This document shows, piece after piece, positions 38,701-51,484 of a stretch of DNA of 64,000 bases. Source of the DNA: Xiphias gladius (Eukaryota > Chordata > Actinopteri > Istiophoriformes > Xiphiidae); assembly GCF_016859285.1 (NCBI RefSeq), contig NC_053409.1:21833976-21897975 (forward strand). Reading direction: 5' to 3'. The notes beneath the pieces were generated by a model. It was not told the DNA's origin, did not search any database, and worked only from the letters and a program-made list of their open reading frames with translations. The position numbers and the translations under genes are program-made. How positions within the stretch are numbered: position 1 is the first letter of the stretch; each line of letters begins with the position of its first letter.

Positions 38701-41700
38701 CAATTTAATCAAACAAGATATAACATTTTAAAAGTCAACTAACTCTCTTCGGGAAAGCAAATAAGCAGATTTTCCAAGACATCAAACTACCGCTTTCATC
38801 TGTTACACTTCAACTGAGCTGCTTTTATGGCTTAGACATTGATGTTACCTAAGCTGTTTTCAGTGTTTACAGACAAACTACAATTCAGTGCCTACTGGGG
38901 TTACTTAGGAACCTAAACATGAAACAAAATTTAAGATCCTTTCAGCGATTACAGTGCAAAAGAGACCTCAAGCCCCTTCAGCGCTTCTTCAGTTGACACT
39001 TCAGCTGCTTTCCCACAATATTTTTGCATGCAACGATAAAACAATTTAGACATTCAAACCTGTGCAGACTGTTCACACATACAATTTATTGCGTAAGTGA
39101 GCAATTTCAGGAAGCAAGCAAATTCGATTTTTCTTCAGAAAGTGTAGTTTCTTGTAGTTTAGCTGTAATTTCATACAATTTATTGGTAATTTTACCACTC
39201 TGTTGTTGACTGATATTAAACAGTACAATAGTTACTCTTACTATATGTAGTCCAATAAAGGTTTCTTTGCTGTTCCAAACACCTGGTGTCAAATAGGCAG
39301 GAAAAGGAAGTGGTGAGTGTTTCCATACAGCAGCAACAGAATAAGACTTGGCTAGTTTGCATACGCATGTAATAGCACCTGTGGGCCTACAATACTGTGT
39401 GCGTGTATATATGAGCATCACAAAACAGAAACTTGAACTTCATCAGTGAAAAACAAAACAAAGTACCAGCCGCAGTGTTTTAATTTGTAATCCACGAGCA
39501 ATGTACAGTTTTACAGATTATTATTCCATCTTTTTGGAAATGTTTTGTTGCTTAGAACAGTTCTGTCTGTGATGTTGTTTTTACTTATTTATTTTCTGAC
39601 ATCGTGCTTCCAGGAGGACCTGACAAAAGAAACTTTGCTGCGGCAGTTCAAGATTGTGAAGAGCCACACAAACACCAGCCACGTCCAGCAGTACGGGAAC
39701 AAGGTGAAGGAAAAGAATGAACACTGTTTGTTTGTTTGGGGGGGGGGGGGGCTGTAGAGTTAACTACCTATTACGAACCAAAAGAATTTGTCTCTTCTAA
39801 CCAAGAAACATTTTGGGGGATGTACGGCTTTATTTTAAATGTCAATGACTGGCATAATAGTGATGGGGAAGGAGAACTGTGTGAAAAAATGTTTGTTTCC
39901 TGCCCTTATTCAATTACTCATCTTGAGTTTCTTATTTTCTGTATAGACAATGGCCCACATGAAAGTGATAGCATTTCAGGGTAACCACAAAGCAGACAGC
40001 CCCCCCACCCCTCCGATGACCCTGCAGCCAGTTACGAATCTGGATCTGACCCCGAGCCCTGACGTTCCTCTGGCCATCCTCAAGAGGAAGCTGATGGCCT
40101 CCAATGATATCAGTGTTGCAAGGGGCCTGCTGATGGAGATCAGTGCCCACCTCAAGGTGAGGAGTGACAAAGCGCACTTTAAGTGGGTCATGCAAATCAG
40201 ATTTATCGCGAAGATTTAACTGCACGAACTAAACATTTGACGTGACAGTTGGTCACGTTACAGATTTCTAACGGCGTGTGAACCTGCGTGTGTTCAGGTC
40301 AGGGAGATGCTGGCTGAGACTATGCACCAAGTGGTCGAGAGGGTGACCGGTAATAAGCTCAAGGCCGAGGAGGTTCTCAACGACAGAGCCGAACTGTCCC
40401 AGCATCAGTGCTACAAGGCTGCAGTCGACCACTACAAACACAACTGCTTCAACTGGCACAAAACTGAGGTGCACAGCTGCTTTCTCCTCATTGAAATCAG
40501 ACTGGGGATGTCCTGTCCAAATTCAGAAAGTGTCGGTGGTTGACGCAACGGTTGATTAGTCAGTTTTTCTAGGATTCATATGTAGCTAATGGTTTAAACT
40601 TACTCGCGTGCCGAGTGTCTGGTTCTGCTTTTGAAAAAGGGTAAACACCAGATCTGTTTCCCATTCTATTTCTATGCTATTCATAAGTAGGTATCAGATT
40701 TACATTCATTTGCCTTTTTGCATTCAGCTGAAACTAATCCAGAGATTAGTGTCAGTATGCAGTAAGAGCAGAATAAACTTGAATTCTTACATCATTAATT
40801 TATTAAAACAATATTCTAAAGTGTTATTCCTTAACACATTAGGCCTCATGTAAAATAATTTTTGTATTTTTAATCTTGTTTCAACCTGATGAATGGCACC
40901 TGCTCATGAGGGGGCTGGACGTCCACAAATGTCACAATTAGCGTAACCAACGCCCACAAATAGCAATAAAAAGGCTGCCCATTCTGCTTTATAGGCCTTG
41001 TGCTCAGCAGCCATAGACTCCATAGTATGGAGAAGCACATTTGTTACTGATAACATTAACGATGAATCTGTTCTCTTCAAGTGTCCCAGTGAGACATGAC
41101 AGTGAGCCAGCGTGAACAATCCCAGGACCCTGAAACTGAAACATATTTAAACTCCAAATTCGTTCAAGTTAAAGCATTATAATTCTTCAAACTAGGAATT
41201 TTTCTTCCCTCTGTGGAGAGAGGCAGACTGTCTGCCTGTAACTCGTACGACATGTTCTGACAACTTGCTGATTTTGTTCTTTACACATGAGAAAAAATAA
41301 TAAATGCCACGAATTTGCTTAAATCACTCATACGTGGCACCTAAGAACAGATCTGTTAGTATGAAAACGTTCATGAGGCCAATTGCTACCCACGATGATC
41401 ATGTGAGATCAGCGATGCAGGAGAAAGAGAAATATGAGAGAAACGTAGACAGTAAGTATGCCCTGGTCGATCAGAAAACAGTCAGAATTGGACAATAATC
41501 ATTATGAATTCATTGTCTCTCAAGTCCCTTAAATTTCATGTAAGTGCAACTATATAACTGATACGTGGCTTTGGTCGAGCTAAAATGATTAGGCAAAAAC
41601 ATCAGACCCTCTCTGGTTCCAGCGGCTCCAGTATAAAATCTTTTTTTTCTGATTTATATCACTGTAAACTGAGTATCTTTGGGGATTAGACTGTTGGTGC

Positions 41701-43644
41701 AACACAATGAGACATGTGAAATCGTTCTTTGTTTTTCAGATACTGCGAAGGCCAGTTTTAATTATTCACTGACATGTTAGCGACCAAACGATTGATCAGC
41801 TGATCAAGAAAGTAAACAGCAGATTAACTGATAATGAAAAGTATCGTTAGTTGCAGATCTAGAGTTTGCTTTTGCATTTAAAAAGAAATCAGTGAAAATC
41901 TTGTATCAAAAAAGTGATGATGAAGTAGACGAGGCACAAAAGTAAAAACCACACAGAAGGTGTTGTTATTGCTCTGTTCCCCATGGTTGCCCCCGGTCAA
42001 AGAGATGTTAGAAGTAGTTCAGTAGTAACAAGATCAGACAGAGTATCCCCGGTAGGGATGATTGTGAATCCGGAATAAGATAAGATACTGTATGATGATG
42101 AAATGCCTGAGAGAAGCTGTGCAGTTCTGACCAGAAAAGGAAGTTGTATATAAAAGCTGGGGTGTTTGTTAGTCTCATTCTGTCTGATGAGAAATTCTTG
42201 ATTGTATGAAAAAACCCCACAGTATTTTCCCAGATACTTTCACGCAGCTGTATGGGTTAATTCAGTAAATCTTCATTACAGGCGCCACAAATACCATAGG
42301 GGAAATAAAACTTTGGTCATTAACATTTAAAGAGTCGCACGCTGTGAAACGCAGACCGTGGTGACTCTTCTGACATGTGACGCCCTCTTGTGTTTCAGTA
42401 TGAATATGCTCTGAGACATCTGTACGCTCTGGTGAACCTGTGCGAGAGAGGATACCGCGCAGAGAGGTATGGTCTACTTCCTGCTTAATAAACCTTTTTT
42501 TAGTTTATGCAACAGAAAATGTAGTTATTTGTCCATAAAAGAGAAATGTCAACAAGCGTCTGTGTGGGCAAAGCCTGACATATCATATTCTTCTATTCCA
42601 TTGAGCTCAGTTATTGTCCAAAGACCATTGAAAACATGTCAGTGAGCCACGCTGTTGCACTGGGTGACATGTTCCTTCATTACCATGAACACACACACAC
42701 ACACACTGTAGTTTATTTTGAATCCCACATTCATATCAGCTGGTTTTAGTCTTTTCTGACAATAACCAAAGCGTGTATTGAAAATATACAGCAAATTGTG
42801 GAATATGTCTTATCCTGTAAGGAAAAGGTTTGACCAGTATGGACTTTTCAGAGTGCATTGCTGATATATTTAATATTTTTAGGCAAAAATGATCCATGCA
42901 TTTATTTATTTATTTGACCGTTTTTAAGATAAGCTAACACTTTTTTTTTTGATTCTAAGCGTTTTAAATTAAGTGTGAAGTTTTACATCAGCAAGAAACA
43001 CAGTGAGGCGCAGAGGTGTAGAAAAAAACTGTACACACGCATCTGAGTTACAAAGTTACAAACTGCATGTACTGTACAATACCCTGGATCTACCTGAGAG
43101 ACTTGAGTGTGAAGAAGTTTCAAACGTTTCAGTCACAAATTTGTATTTATAATTGCAAAGCTTCTAAAACTGCATGTGGACCTCCTTTAAATAATGCTAA
43201 GCTTTTGCATGAAAACCCATATAAATTACAGTGTTTTAGAAAATGCAATTACTGGTTCCAGCTTCTCTAATATGAGGGTTTGCTGCTTTTTAAAAACTGT
43301 ATACCACAGTACATGGATTATCTTTGGGTTTAAGACTATTGGTTATACAAAAGAAGCCATTGAAGATGTCATCCTGGGCTATAGGAACATTTTTTACCAG
43401 TTATTAAAATTGTACACACTAACAGACTAGTTGCAGCCCTGTATTAATCTTAATTTCTACCAAAATATCAATGTAACCCCAGTTAAGTGAAGAGAAAAGG
43501 AACTGTCTCATTTTGAAAGGTTTTTTTTTTCTTTTTTTTTTTTTTTTTAAATCTTTTTGTTATTTGATCCTGAAGTCATATTGTCCTGTTTCTCTCTGCA
43601 GCATCCAGCTTGCCATGGACTCTGTGTGTCATTTCAGCAAGTAG
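32723..43644 (+). CDS. lgmn: legumain (asparaginyl endopeptidase), complete, 13 coding exons
   Basis: Lysosomal C13 cysteine protease that cleaves after Asn. Coding exons: 32723-32863, 33120-33217, 35741-35822, 36007-36089, 36211-36286, 37065-37127, 37324-37390, 38051-38169, 39614-39703, 39947-40156, 40298-40468, 42399-42466, 43602-43644. They total 1,311 nt and encode 436 aa (human about 433). The coding exon begins at 32701 after a non-coding first exon. Residues 1-19 are a signal peptide. The catalytic His is in TDHGAPG (H148) and the catalytic Cys in EACESG (C189), the same numbers as I recall for human. KGD replaces the human RGD before the SSAIKGGSG loop. N326-D327 is at the expected C-terminal autoprocessing site. 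NGS and NTS glycosylation sequons are present. The intron after 36089 uses a GC donor. Confidence 0.97.
33535..33800. repeat. dispersed repeat family B in lgmn intron 3 (two facing copies)
   Basis: The copy at 33535-33800 ends CGACTACTCAATTAATCGAC. A copy in the other orientation occupies about 34120-34370 (GACGTCACCTTGGGCCCTAA). Related pieces are at 34820-35000 (AGGGCTGCAACTAACAG), 41780-41865, 43190-43440, 53706-53995 and 55035-55320. The hallmark is a (GATTAAT)-rich end next to GGGCTGCAACTAA or its complement. No coding capacity was seen. I know this as a very common percomorph repeat but cannot class it. Confidence 0.65.
34120..35000. repeat. repeat family B, opposite-orientation copy and a further fragment
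   Basis: 34120-34370 carries AAGACATCTGAAGACGTCAC and a GATTAAT-poor end. 34820-35000 starts at AGGGCTGCAACTAACAG and continues TTGATTAATCTGTCGATTTA. Together with 33535-33800 they fill much of the 2.5 kb lgmn intron 33218-35740. Confidence 0.55.
38432..38770. mobile_element. degraded copy of the foldback element in an lgmn intron
   Basis: Starts TTAAAGGAATAGCTGTACAT with TTTTGGGAAATATGCTTATA, and shares AACAAGATATAA with the copy at 19983-20522. It lies between the exons ending 38169 and starting 39614. The right arm is poorly kept. Confidence 0.6.
43190..43440. repeat. repeat family B copy in the last lgmn intron
   Basis: Ends AACAGACTAGTTGCAGCCCT and contains GAAGATGTCATCCTGGGCTA, both seen in diverged form in the other copies. 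Confidence 0.5.
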
Positions 43645-44039
43645 AAGACATTCTACAAATCCATTAACGTCTCAGATTAGACTGCTTCTCTTTGCACAGT
43701 TTAGGAATCAATCTGACTTGGGAGTTGACATTGTTTTAAAAAAAACTCTATAACACTTTGGTTTTTTTTTTTTTAAATTTTTACCGAGAATTTTAAGTGT
43801 TTTATGATGAATTGCACTATCACTGTAGATGATTTGTGGGTGATGTTTTACTGCTTCTGAGATATATATAAAAATATAATTTTTTTTTTTTATATATGTA
43901 TAAAACCTGTAAAATCATGTAATTTTGCTTTGTGGTACAAAAGGCCTGGCATGAATGTTTGATTGACATGTAAAGGACATACCACTAAATATTGAATGTT
44001 TGAGCCTCAGCCGACTGTGTTGTAACACAGGGATCTTGA

Positions 44040-44045
44040 AATAAA
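44040..44045 (+). terminator. lgmn poly(A) signal AATAAA
   Basis: AATAAA in CTTGAAATAAAATC, about 400 bp after the lgmn stop. The intervening 3'UTR is AT-rich and has TATATA and poly(T) tracts. Confidence 0.75.
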
Positions 44046-46060
44046 ATCTTACAGACCAAAACGGCCGAAAAAAACCGACTCTTATTTCCAATGTTTTTAC
44101 CTCTTGTTGATATCCAGCGCAGGTTTCTATTCTTCCTTAATGTCAAAAGGACACATTTTTTAAAAAAAAACACTTTCTCACATGGTAGTATTCTTTACAC
44201 ATTAGCAGTAGCTAGTCTTCAGAAGAGGATTTCTATGGTGTCCCAATAGTTCTACCTAAGCCTATTTTCCTATGACCAAAAACCCTTCTTAAGTGTGCAA
44301 TCCGCCACCTGATAGACATGCACACCGACACACATCCTCTTTTTACCTGAACCTGTGTCAGCTTTACGGGGATTTTTGATCTCCCTTTGAGCTTCTTCGT
44401 ACGTTTAACAGGATGATAGTTCTTTCCAAAAGAAGGAATTTAGGCATTTTATTTAGCCTCTGTCCCAAGTTGGGAAAACCGAATCGTGCTCTTTTTTTTT
44501 TTTTTTTCCCTCTTCTTGAATACATATTAGCAAATATCTGTGTATAACAGGAGGCCTTTTCAAATGACAGACAAGACAGTTGAGACTTTTGCTCTCTTGC
44601 TGTTGCATTTCATTTTTAAGTTCAAAAGTTTGAGAATTTTGCTCACTGAAAATGAGAGATGGAAATGCAAAAAGGGGATTTGTCTTTAAATTTCAGCTAG
44701 TGATTTGATGTCAAACCAGCAGTATGAATAACAGGGAATATTATTAATGTTAAAAGGGTTTCATTTGACTTGTATGCGTGTTTGCTAGCCAGTACTAAGC
44801 CCAGAGTGCATTAGCAGCTAATAGAAATGGCATTAGTTTTTGCAGGTATTTGGCCATAGACCGAAATATTGAACCTGCTGACATTTTGACCCGATGATGG
44901 CGCTAAAGGAATGGTGAATCCTAATACCCTTGGTTATTCACCGACTTTTCCTTTAGTGCCAAACCGATGACACTGCCACCAGCCTCGGCCGTGCTTTGCG
45001 CGCAGCCCCGGTGCCACAGATCCCGCTGGCCGGCAAAGGGCAGGGGGTTTCTGTTGTTTGACTTCGGACGAGAAACCACCACGTCAAGCGAGGACTACTG
45101 CGTTAAACGGTATGAGACAGGGAAATTACGAATTGCGACATCTAGTGGCAAAAAGTTGACTTACATATTAAGCGTGGAGCTGTATTACATAGGAGTGAAA
45201 TTTTGTTTGGTTGTTTGGGGGGGGCTACATCTTATTTAATAATCTACCTCTTCATTTATCATTTGATAGCTGACCTTTCATTATTTGACCTACAGTTTTG
45301 TTTTGTTTTTTACAACACTTTTTTTCTATATAACACTTGGCTTTGAATTTATTGCAATGTTTTGCAAATCATTGCACATTTTGCTATTTGCTGTGATTAT
45401 TTATTTTTTGATGATATACGCATTTATTGTTGTGCCTGTCATATATTATTTCAGATTTTATCATTAAATGTGACGATTAATTGTTAAAGTAGAAATTAAT
45501 TTATTATTATTATTATTATTTAACTGATTAATGGTAAGGGAAAAAATATGAAAATTTTCAAACAGATAATTGGAGGTTAAAGGAACCGTATATGTATTTT
45601 TAAAAACCTAACAATAAAACAGTTATCTAGCAATATTATTTATCAGTGTATTAAGTTGTATTTTCTGACTCGTCTAATGACCCAATACAACATTTTGTCC
45701 GTTTTTGGCCTCTATGGAAATTTTAATACTTTCAGCGTCTCACCCACTGCTACGGTTGAGATGGTTTCCGTAGCAGGATGGTCCCCGTCGCAGCTAGCTA
45801 TTCTTTGGCATGACTGGAGGGAATCCATGAGCTTTATAATAGATGTCCGCTAGCTTTATTTTGAATTATAAGTAGTACGTTTATTTGTTTAACAGAGTCA
45901 CTAAAATTGTATTTTGAGTAGAAAAATACTTGCGTGCAAGACATTATCTTTGAATTTTGAGCAGGCAGGAAACTCTGCTACCCAATTGCGCGGGGGGCGG
46001 CCCTGGTAGGGGGTCGGCCTTGTTCAGTACCTGCCCACCAGTTTCACAAAGCAGGAAGAC
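44046..46060. other. lgmn-chp1 intergenic region
   Basis: About 2 kb. It contains a family A repeat piece at about 44860-44960 and possibly other dispersed repeat sequence at 45100-45190 and 45575-45890, which I cannot classify. A 90-residue open frame at 44967-45239 has no recognisable domain and no splice context. Confidence 0.5.
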
Positions 46061-46362
46061 AACCTGACCGAAACCCCGTCGTTGTAATATGAAAACACGA
46101 CAGAGGAGAGAAAGGGAATACTAGCACAGAGAATACCCGCAGAGTTACATCGACAGGAGGACAGAAAACGGCTGCGTTAGTTCCCGGCTGCTTTTTTCAT
46201 ATCGGAACGACCAAAGGGCAGGAAGCAGGTTTTCAGCTCGCTAAGTTAGCCTGCTTGCTAACTTTAACGTCGGTCCGGGTCGAGATTCTTTCACAGTTGG
46301 TCTGGTTGCGCAAAAGGGGATAGTTACTTTGCTCGGTTTTAAACCCCCGTTAACGTTTCATC

Positions 46363-49300
46363 ATGGGATCCAGAGCGTCATCGTTACTCAGAGAAGAGGA
46401 AATTGAAGAAATTAAGAAGGAGACCGGCTGTAAGTTGAGCTCAGACTAATTCCCGTGATGCAGATGAAGACTCTAAACTATCAGCCACCGTACTTAAGCA
46501 TTAACGCCATTCAATTCAGTTAGCCTGTTACTGAAAGCCTCTCTTTTCCTATGTTAAACCCCAAAATCACTTACCAATAGGAAGTTGCGCCAGTGGCGGT
46601 GATTGTGTGACTTACATTGCTGCTGAGCCTTTTCTCTCAGCTCCGTAACTGGACAAGTAGTGTAGGAAAATAACAGAATACATTTACTCAATTGCCACAC
46701 TTAAGTACAATTTTGGGGTATTTGTACTTTATTTGATTATTTCCATTTTCTGCTACTTTGTACTCCGCTACCTTTTAGAGGGAAATTTTGTACTCTTTAC
46801 TGTTATACATTTATATGACCGATATGCACGTATCTGTCTGCAGTTTATTTAGCCTAATAAAATGAATGCAGTCTAATACAACAGTCCTGCAGTAAATCCC
46901 ACCTCCACGGAAGTAATTTGAAGGATGTAATTTGTGTTCCTGATTATACAGAGAGGTTTTTCCTGTAATTTAGCCAATGCTCAGTGATATAAATGGGTTG
47001 GACAAAAGAACAGAAAAACCTGTCCATTTAACGCAGTACCATTCAGCAGCACCACAAAATGCAGCCTCCCGAAATGACCATAAAGTTGAACCAACACCTC
47101 TCTAAAACAGTTTGGATAAAAACTGAACATTATAACCTTCAATTATGGCTGGATGTACTGCAGGACTGTTGTTTTAGACTTCATGGTTGGGAACCACTGA
47201 ACTACCCTACCTAAGTGTATATAAAGTAGTTAAAACTGGCTCAACATCGAGCAGCTACAACAGTAAAATACTGCTTAAACACAGATGAATCAATAACAAC
47301 AATCTAATGATGTTATATATAATAATATATCAGTCACAAGGACCTTTTTAAGTTAGATAGTTTAAGAACTGTTTTTGAATGGAGTATTTTTACATTAATA
47401 TATTTGTAGTGTTACTTAACTAAAAAGATCTGAGTACGTCTTCCACCACTGTGGGCAATAATTCAAACATACAACCCCTGAGGAAGACTTTTTAAGATGA
47501 CTATTTAGGTGGAAAGTTATTTTTCCGGAAGCAGTCTATATCTCTTGTCTTCTGGTCATTTGGTAGTAAAAACGTATGTCTCTTTGTTATCTTACCCACA
47601 GTCTCCCACAGTCAGATAACTCGCCTGTACAGTCGCTTCACCAGTCTGGATAAAGGTGAAAACGGCACTCTCAGGTAAGCAATAATATAACCACCATTGT
47701 GTGAATAAACCCATTAAACACCAACTAGTAGATGTGGCTGATAAGTTAGGTTCCTTTGCCCAGCAATTTGGCAGGTGACCAGCCATTTACTGTTATACAG
47801 GTCAGATTGGCTAGGTAAATGACAAGTGATTGAATTTTGCAAAAGCCTCACTTTTTTGGGGACTGCTTGTAGTGGTAAACTTATTACATTGAAGACAAAT
47901 ATGAAAGATATTACAATGGATTTGATGACCTTGATTGTAAATAGATTCTACTAATTTGGAGTTGGGCATTTTATGTTGCACTTTAAAACAAATTTTACTC
48001 TGTGAATGCACTTCAAGGTTGAAGACAACCTGTTGTCGTTTGATAAAGGCTGTCAGCCACAGTTTTGCAAAATATCATTCATTTTCAAATGGGTTTCACA
48101 GGAAGTCTTATTGAACTCAGTATTCAGTGAGACCTCAGGTTGATAATTCTCTGGTGCTTGATTAACTTCTAGTTAACTCTTGTCACAGTCTGGGCAGAAC
48201 AAGCAATAGGTGAAGAAATTGGTAATCATTAAAGCTGCTAAAACTTTAGATTGAAACTTAGTTTTACCCAGCCCTTTGATTCGGCAAAGAGGATTCATTT
48301 GCAGACCAGCCTCCCAAGGATAAAATAAAATAAAATAATCTATATACAGTTTTGTAGGTTTCACAGAACTCACTCTTTTGAGAGACGTTGTGTTTACACA
48401 TAACAGCTTCTTGGCTTCACTTGTTCTTGCTCCATTGCTTTCAGTCACAGCACACAGTCAGGTACAGCGTCATATATGTCCAAGGTGACTTTCTTATTAT
48501 CCATCAGAGGTACAACAGTCAAATTTAACATATGTCTAGGCAGGCTAACTTCCAGTCCCACTGATGGACTAAAAAACTTTTTCAAATTTCACGATTTATT
48601 CATGTGATATATTTTCCCAGACAAAAAATAATTTTAAAAATCAAAATGATTTATTTGACATCCTTATTTCCTCTTTTCACCTTTTCCTGTTCTCATATTT
48701 GCAGTCAAATCAAGTCTGATTTTAGATTATAATGAAGACATGGCCTGTGTCAGTTCTTTTTAAAGTAGATGACAGTCGAAGATCTGTGGTAAATTGTCAT
48801 TTTTAATTTTTTTAATGGTTAAACTTTTGATGTCCTGCGTTAAAATATGTTATGTTGCATTCTCACTTCCATTATATCTCCTGATGTCTGCAGTCGAGAA
48901 GATTTCCAGAGGATCCCAGAGTTGGCCATCAATCCTCTGGGAGACCGAATAATCAATGCATTCTTTCCTGAGGGGTGAGTTGTCCCGGTTATTGGTCTGC
49001 AGTGTTTGAGCGATTTTGTTTTGCGCAGGTTGTGTTTGAGTCACAGACACCACAAAGCTGAACCAGATCATCATGCTTTTTAGTCGTGGCTCCTTGACCG
49101 CAGACTTAAGAAGCTCGGTCTTTTCTGCCAATTCTCCGTAGAAAAAAAAAAAATCAACTTGGGTTTTTGTGCACCACAGGTTCTGTATGTATATTTGGCA
49201 GTTGTTTGGCTGTTTTATCAGTCTGGAAGTTGAAAACCAGATGTTCGCAGATGTATCATTAAATTCCCAAAAAGTCACATGTGTAGGCGTCGTAATTTTA

Positions 49301-51484
49301 GCCATGGCTTTTAATGGTTTCGGATGGGTTCCTGTTGCTCTGGTTTAGGCTTGTTTGCTTTAGAAGAGCTTGAGAATAGAAGTGGAGGGTGTTTGACTTG
49401 GTAAAATGGTGTTAGGTTACGACTTGTTTGAGTTTTCATTGTGTTTCCCACACAGCCAACGTTTATTTCAAGTATGAAGGTAATCTGAGCAAGGCAACAC
49501 ACAAGAATCAGTGTCAGTTTATTTTGTGTTTGTTTGAGATCCAAAAGGTTGGATTAAATTCTTTATCTCATGGGTTTTTTTGTTTTTGTTTGTTTGTTTT
49601 TTGTCTGTGATTTTTAGAGAGGACCAGGTAAACTTCAGGGGCTTCATGCGGACCTTGGCTCACTTCAGACCGATTGAGGACAATGAGAAGAACAAGAACT
49701 CGACTGCCAGCGAGCCACTCAACAGCAGGACAAACAAACTGCTCTGTGAGTGTGGAGCTCGGTCACACAGGCGTGTCCGGGTGGAGTTTATGACCAATAT
49801 CATGAAAATTCCCAGGATTACATAATATGCGCTTTACTGTGTCTTTTACGACTTCCATATTTTTATATTTCTCCAGTTGCTTTCCGCCTGTATGACCTTG
49901 ACAGAGATGACAAAATTTCTCGGGATGAGCTGCTGCAGGTGGGTGGATGGTTTTTTTCATGTAAATAAGACTCCGAGTCACAGTACGGTTTGTGGAAACG
50001 GCTGCTTCACACGATAACTCAATCGGCCAGATGGTGAATAATTACATTTTAAAGACATCTTTTCTTTTCTTCATGGAAATCCATTATTACCTCTGAAAAT
50101 ATTTGCTATTCATTTTTTTTCTTAACAAGGGAACAAATGCTACTGTTTAATATCTATTTTAAGGTGCTCCACAGAGAGAGGGATTTTGATGTCAATGAGA
50201 GGACTTTGCCCTTGTGGTGATTATGATGTGACATTGCTCCTTAACTACAGGTTGATTTTTCCCAGACAGTCTAATATCCTGTATTTTGTCATCCTTTGCA
50301 CTCCCTCCGTGTTGTTTGTTGTCCCTCCGGGAAGCCCTCTCGGTTTCAGTGACATTGTGTGACCTGTAATTGCTATAAGCTCGGGGTTAAATGACTCAGA
50401 CAGATCCCTTGTTTTGCGCAAAACACTTCTGTGTCGCCTTCTCCGTGTGATGCACCAGCCCGTAAGGCTCGAAACATGTAACTCAAAGTAGTGTTTGTCT
50501 GCCTGTTTTTTTTTCAGGAAATATGCGTTCACTGTTATTTATCATCATGTAATTCTTACAGTAAAGTGTGGCTGCGGTTTGCTTGGCATTTAACTGAAAT
50601 ACCTACAAATTATCTCGGGCAGGTCTTAAATACCTGTAGTATTAACATTGTTTTCAAAACAGTTCACCATATTGTTTGGGCAACCATCATGATTAGTATT
50701 TAATCTTTACCATGAGATGTTTTCACTGGAATTCCTTAACCATAAAAGGACTTTTTGTTCATTCTTTACAGGTCTTGAGGATGATGGTTGGCGTAAACAT
50801 TTCAGATGAACAGCTTGGCAGCATTGCTGACCGGACCATCCAGGAGGCTGACACGAACGGGGATAACTCCATTTCCTTCAATGAATTCATCAAGGCAAGT
50901 TTGGTGGTCAGAGGGCATCTGTCATCTTACATATACAACTATCTTGTGTACTTACTTATGCTACTGTATTCTTTACTTTGCGGTCTTTGACCTAAACTAG
51001 TAACTACATAAAAAATGCTATGTGAAGTGCGCTCTTCATGAAAGCTCTGACCATGTACCACTACCATGAGCACATGCTGTACATTTTATGCATTAGAAGC
51101 CCTAGTGGACACCTGGAAAGTCCACAGAAATGGAAAATAATATATTCCCCACAGGACATATTTTACAAAGTACAGAATGGCTTTCAATGAGAACCTGTAT
51201 CCTTGTTTATTTACTATAAAAGCAAGATACACAGGATGAATACCTCTAAGTTAATGCAAGCCCTGGTTTTTCAGGGGGACATATTTCATGTTTTGTGTGT
51301 TTGAGTTAATAGAAATACATTGTTTTTGTGTGTGACATTGCAACGCTGTGCCTATTAAACATTACAGGACCACAACATAAAAGTGTTATTTTTAGTAGCT
51401 GAACTTGATCTTTTTTGATCCTTTTCTCAGGTCTTGGAGAAGGTGGATGTGGAGCAGAAAATGAGCATCCGGTTCCTGCACTGA
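46363..51484 (+). CDS. chp1: calcineurin B homologous protein 1, complete, 7 exons
   Basis: EF-hand calcium-binding protein that is an obligate cofactor of plasma-membrane Na+/H+ exchangers and also acts in membrane traffic. Coding exons: 46363-46429, 47602-47674, 48894-48974, 49618-49745, 49877-49938, 50772-50894, 51431-51484. They total 588 nt and encode 195 aa, the usual CHP1 length. MGSRAS at the N-terminus is an N-myristoylation signal, so the ATG at 46363 is the start. Canonical EF-hand loops are [12 protein letters not shown] (123-134) and [12 protein letters not shown] (164-175). The two N-terminal EF-hands lack key acidic residues, as is normal for the family. The protein ends MSIRFLH. 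The intron after 50894 has a GC donor (AAG|GCAAGT). A GC-rich 5'UTR lies upstream of 46363. Confidence 0.97.
46640..47452. mobile_element. non-autonomous DNA transposon (hAT-like MITE) in chp1 intron 1
   Basis: The right end reads GATCTGAGTACGTCTTCCAC followed by CACTG, so the terminus in reverse complement is CAGTGGTGGAAGACGTACTC. The left part has the familiar TACTTAAGTACAATTTTG-like run and TGCTACTTTGTACTCCGCTA. The left terminus is diverged. I recognise this as a widespread teleost element with hAT-type CAGTGGTGG ends. It has no transposase. Confidence 0.6.

Noticed and set aside
44967-45239. 90-residue open frame between lgmn and chp1
   Set aside because: No recognisable domain, no splice or promoter context, and it lies in repeat-like sequence.
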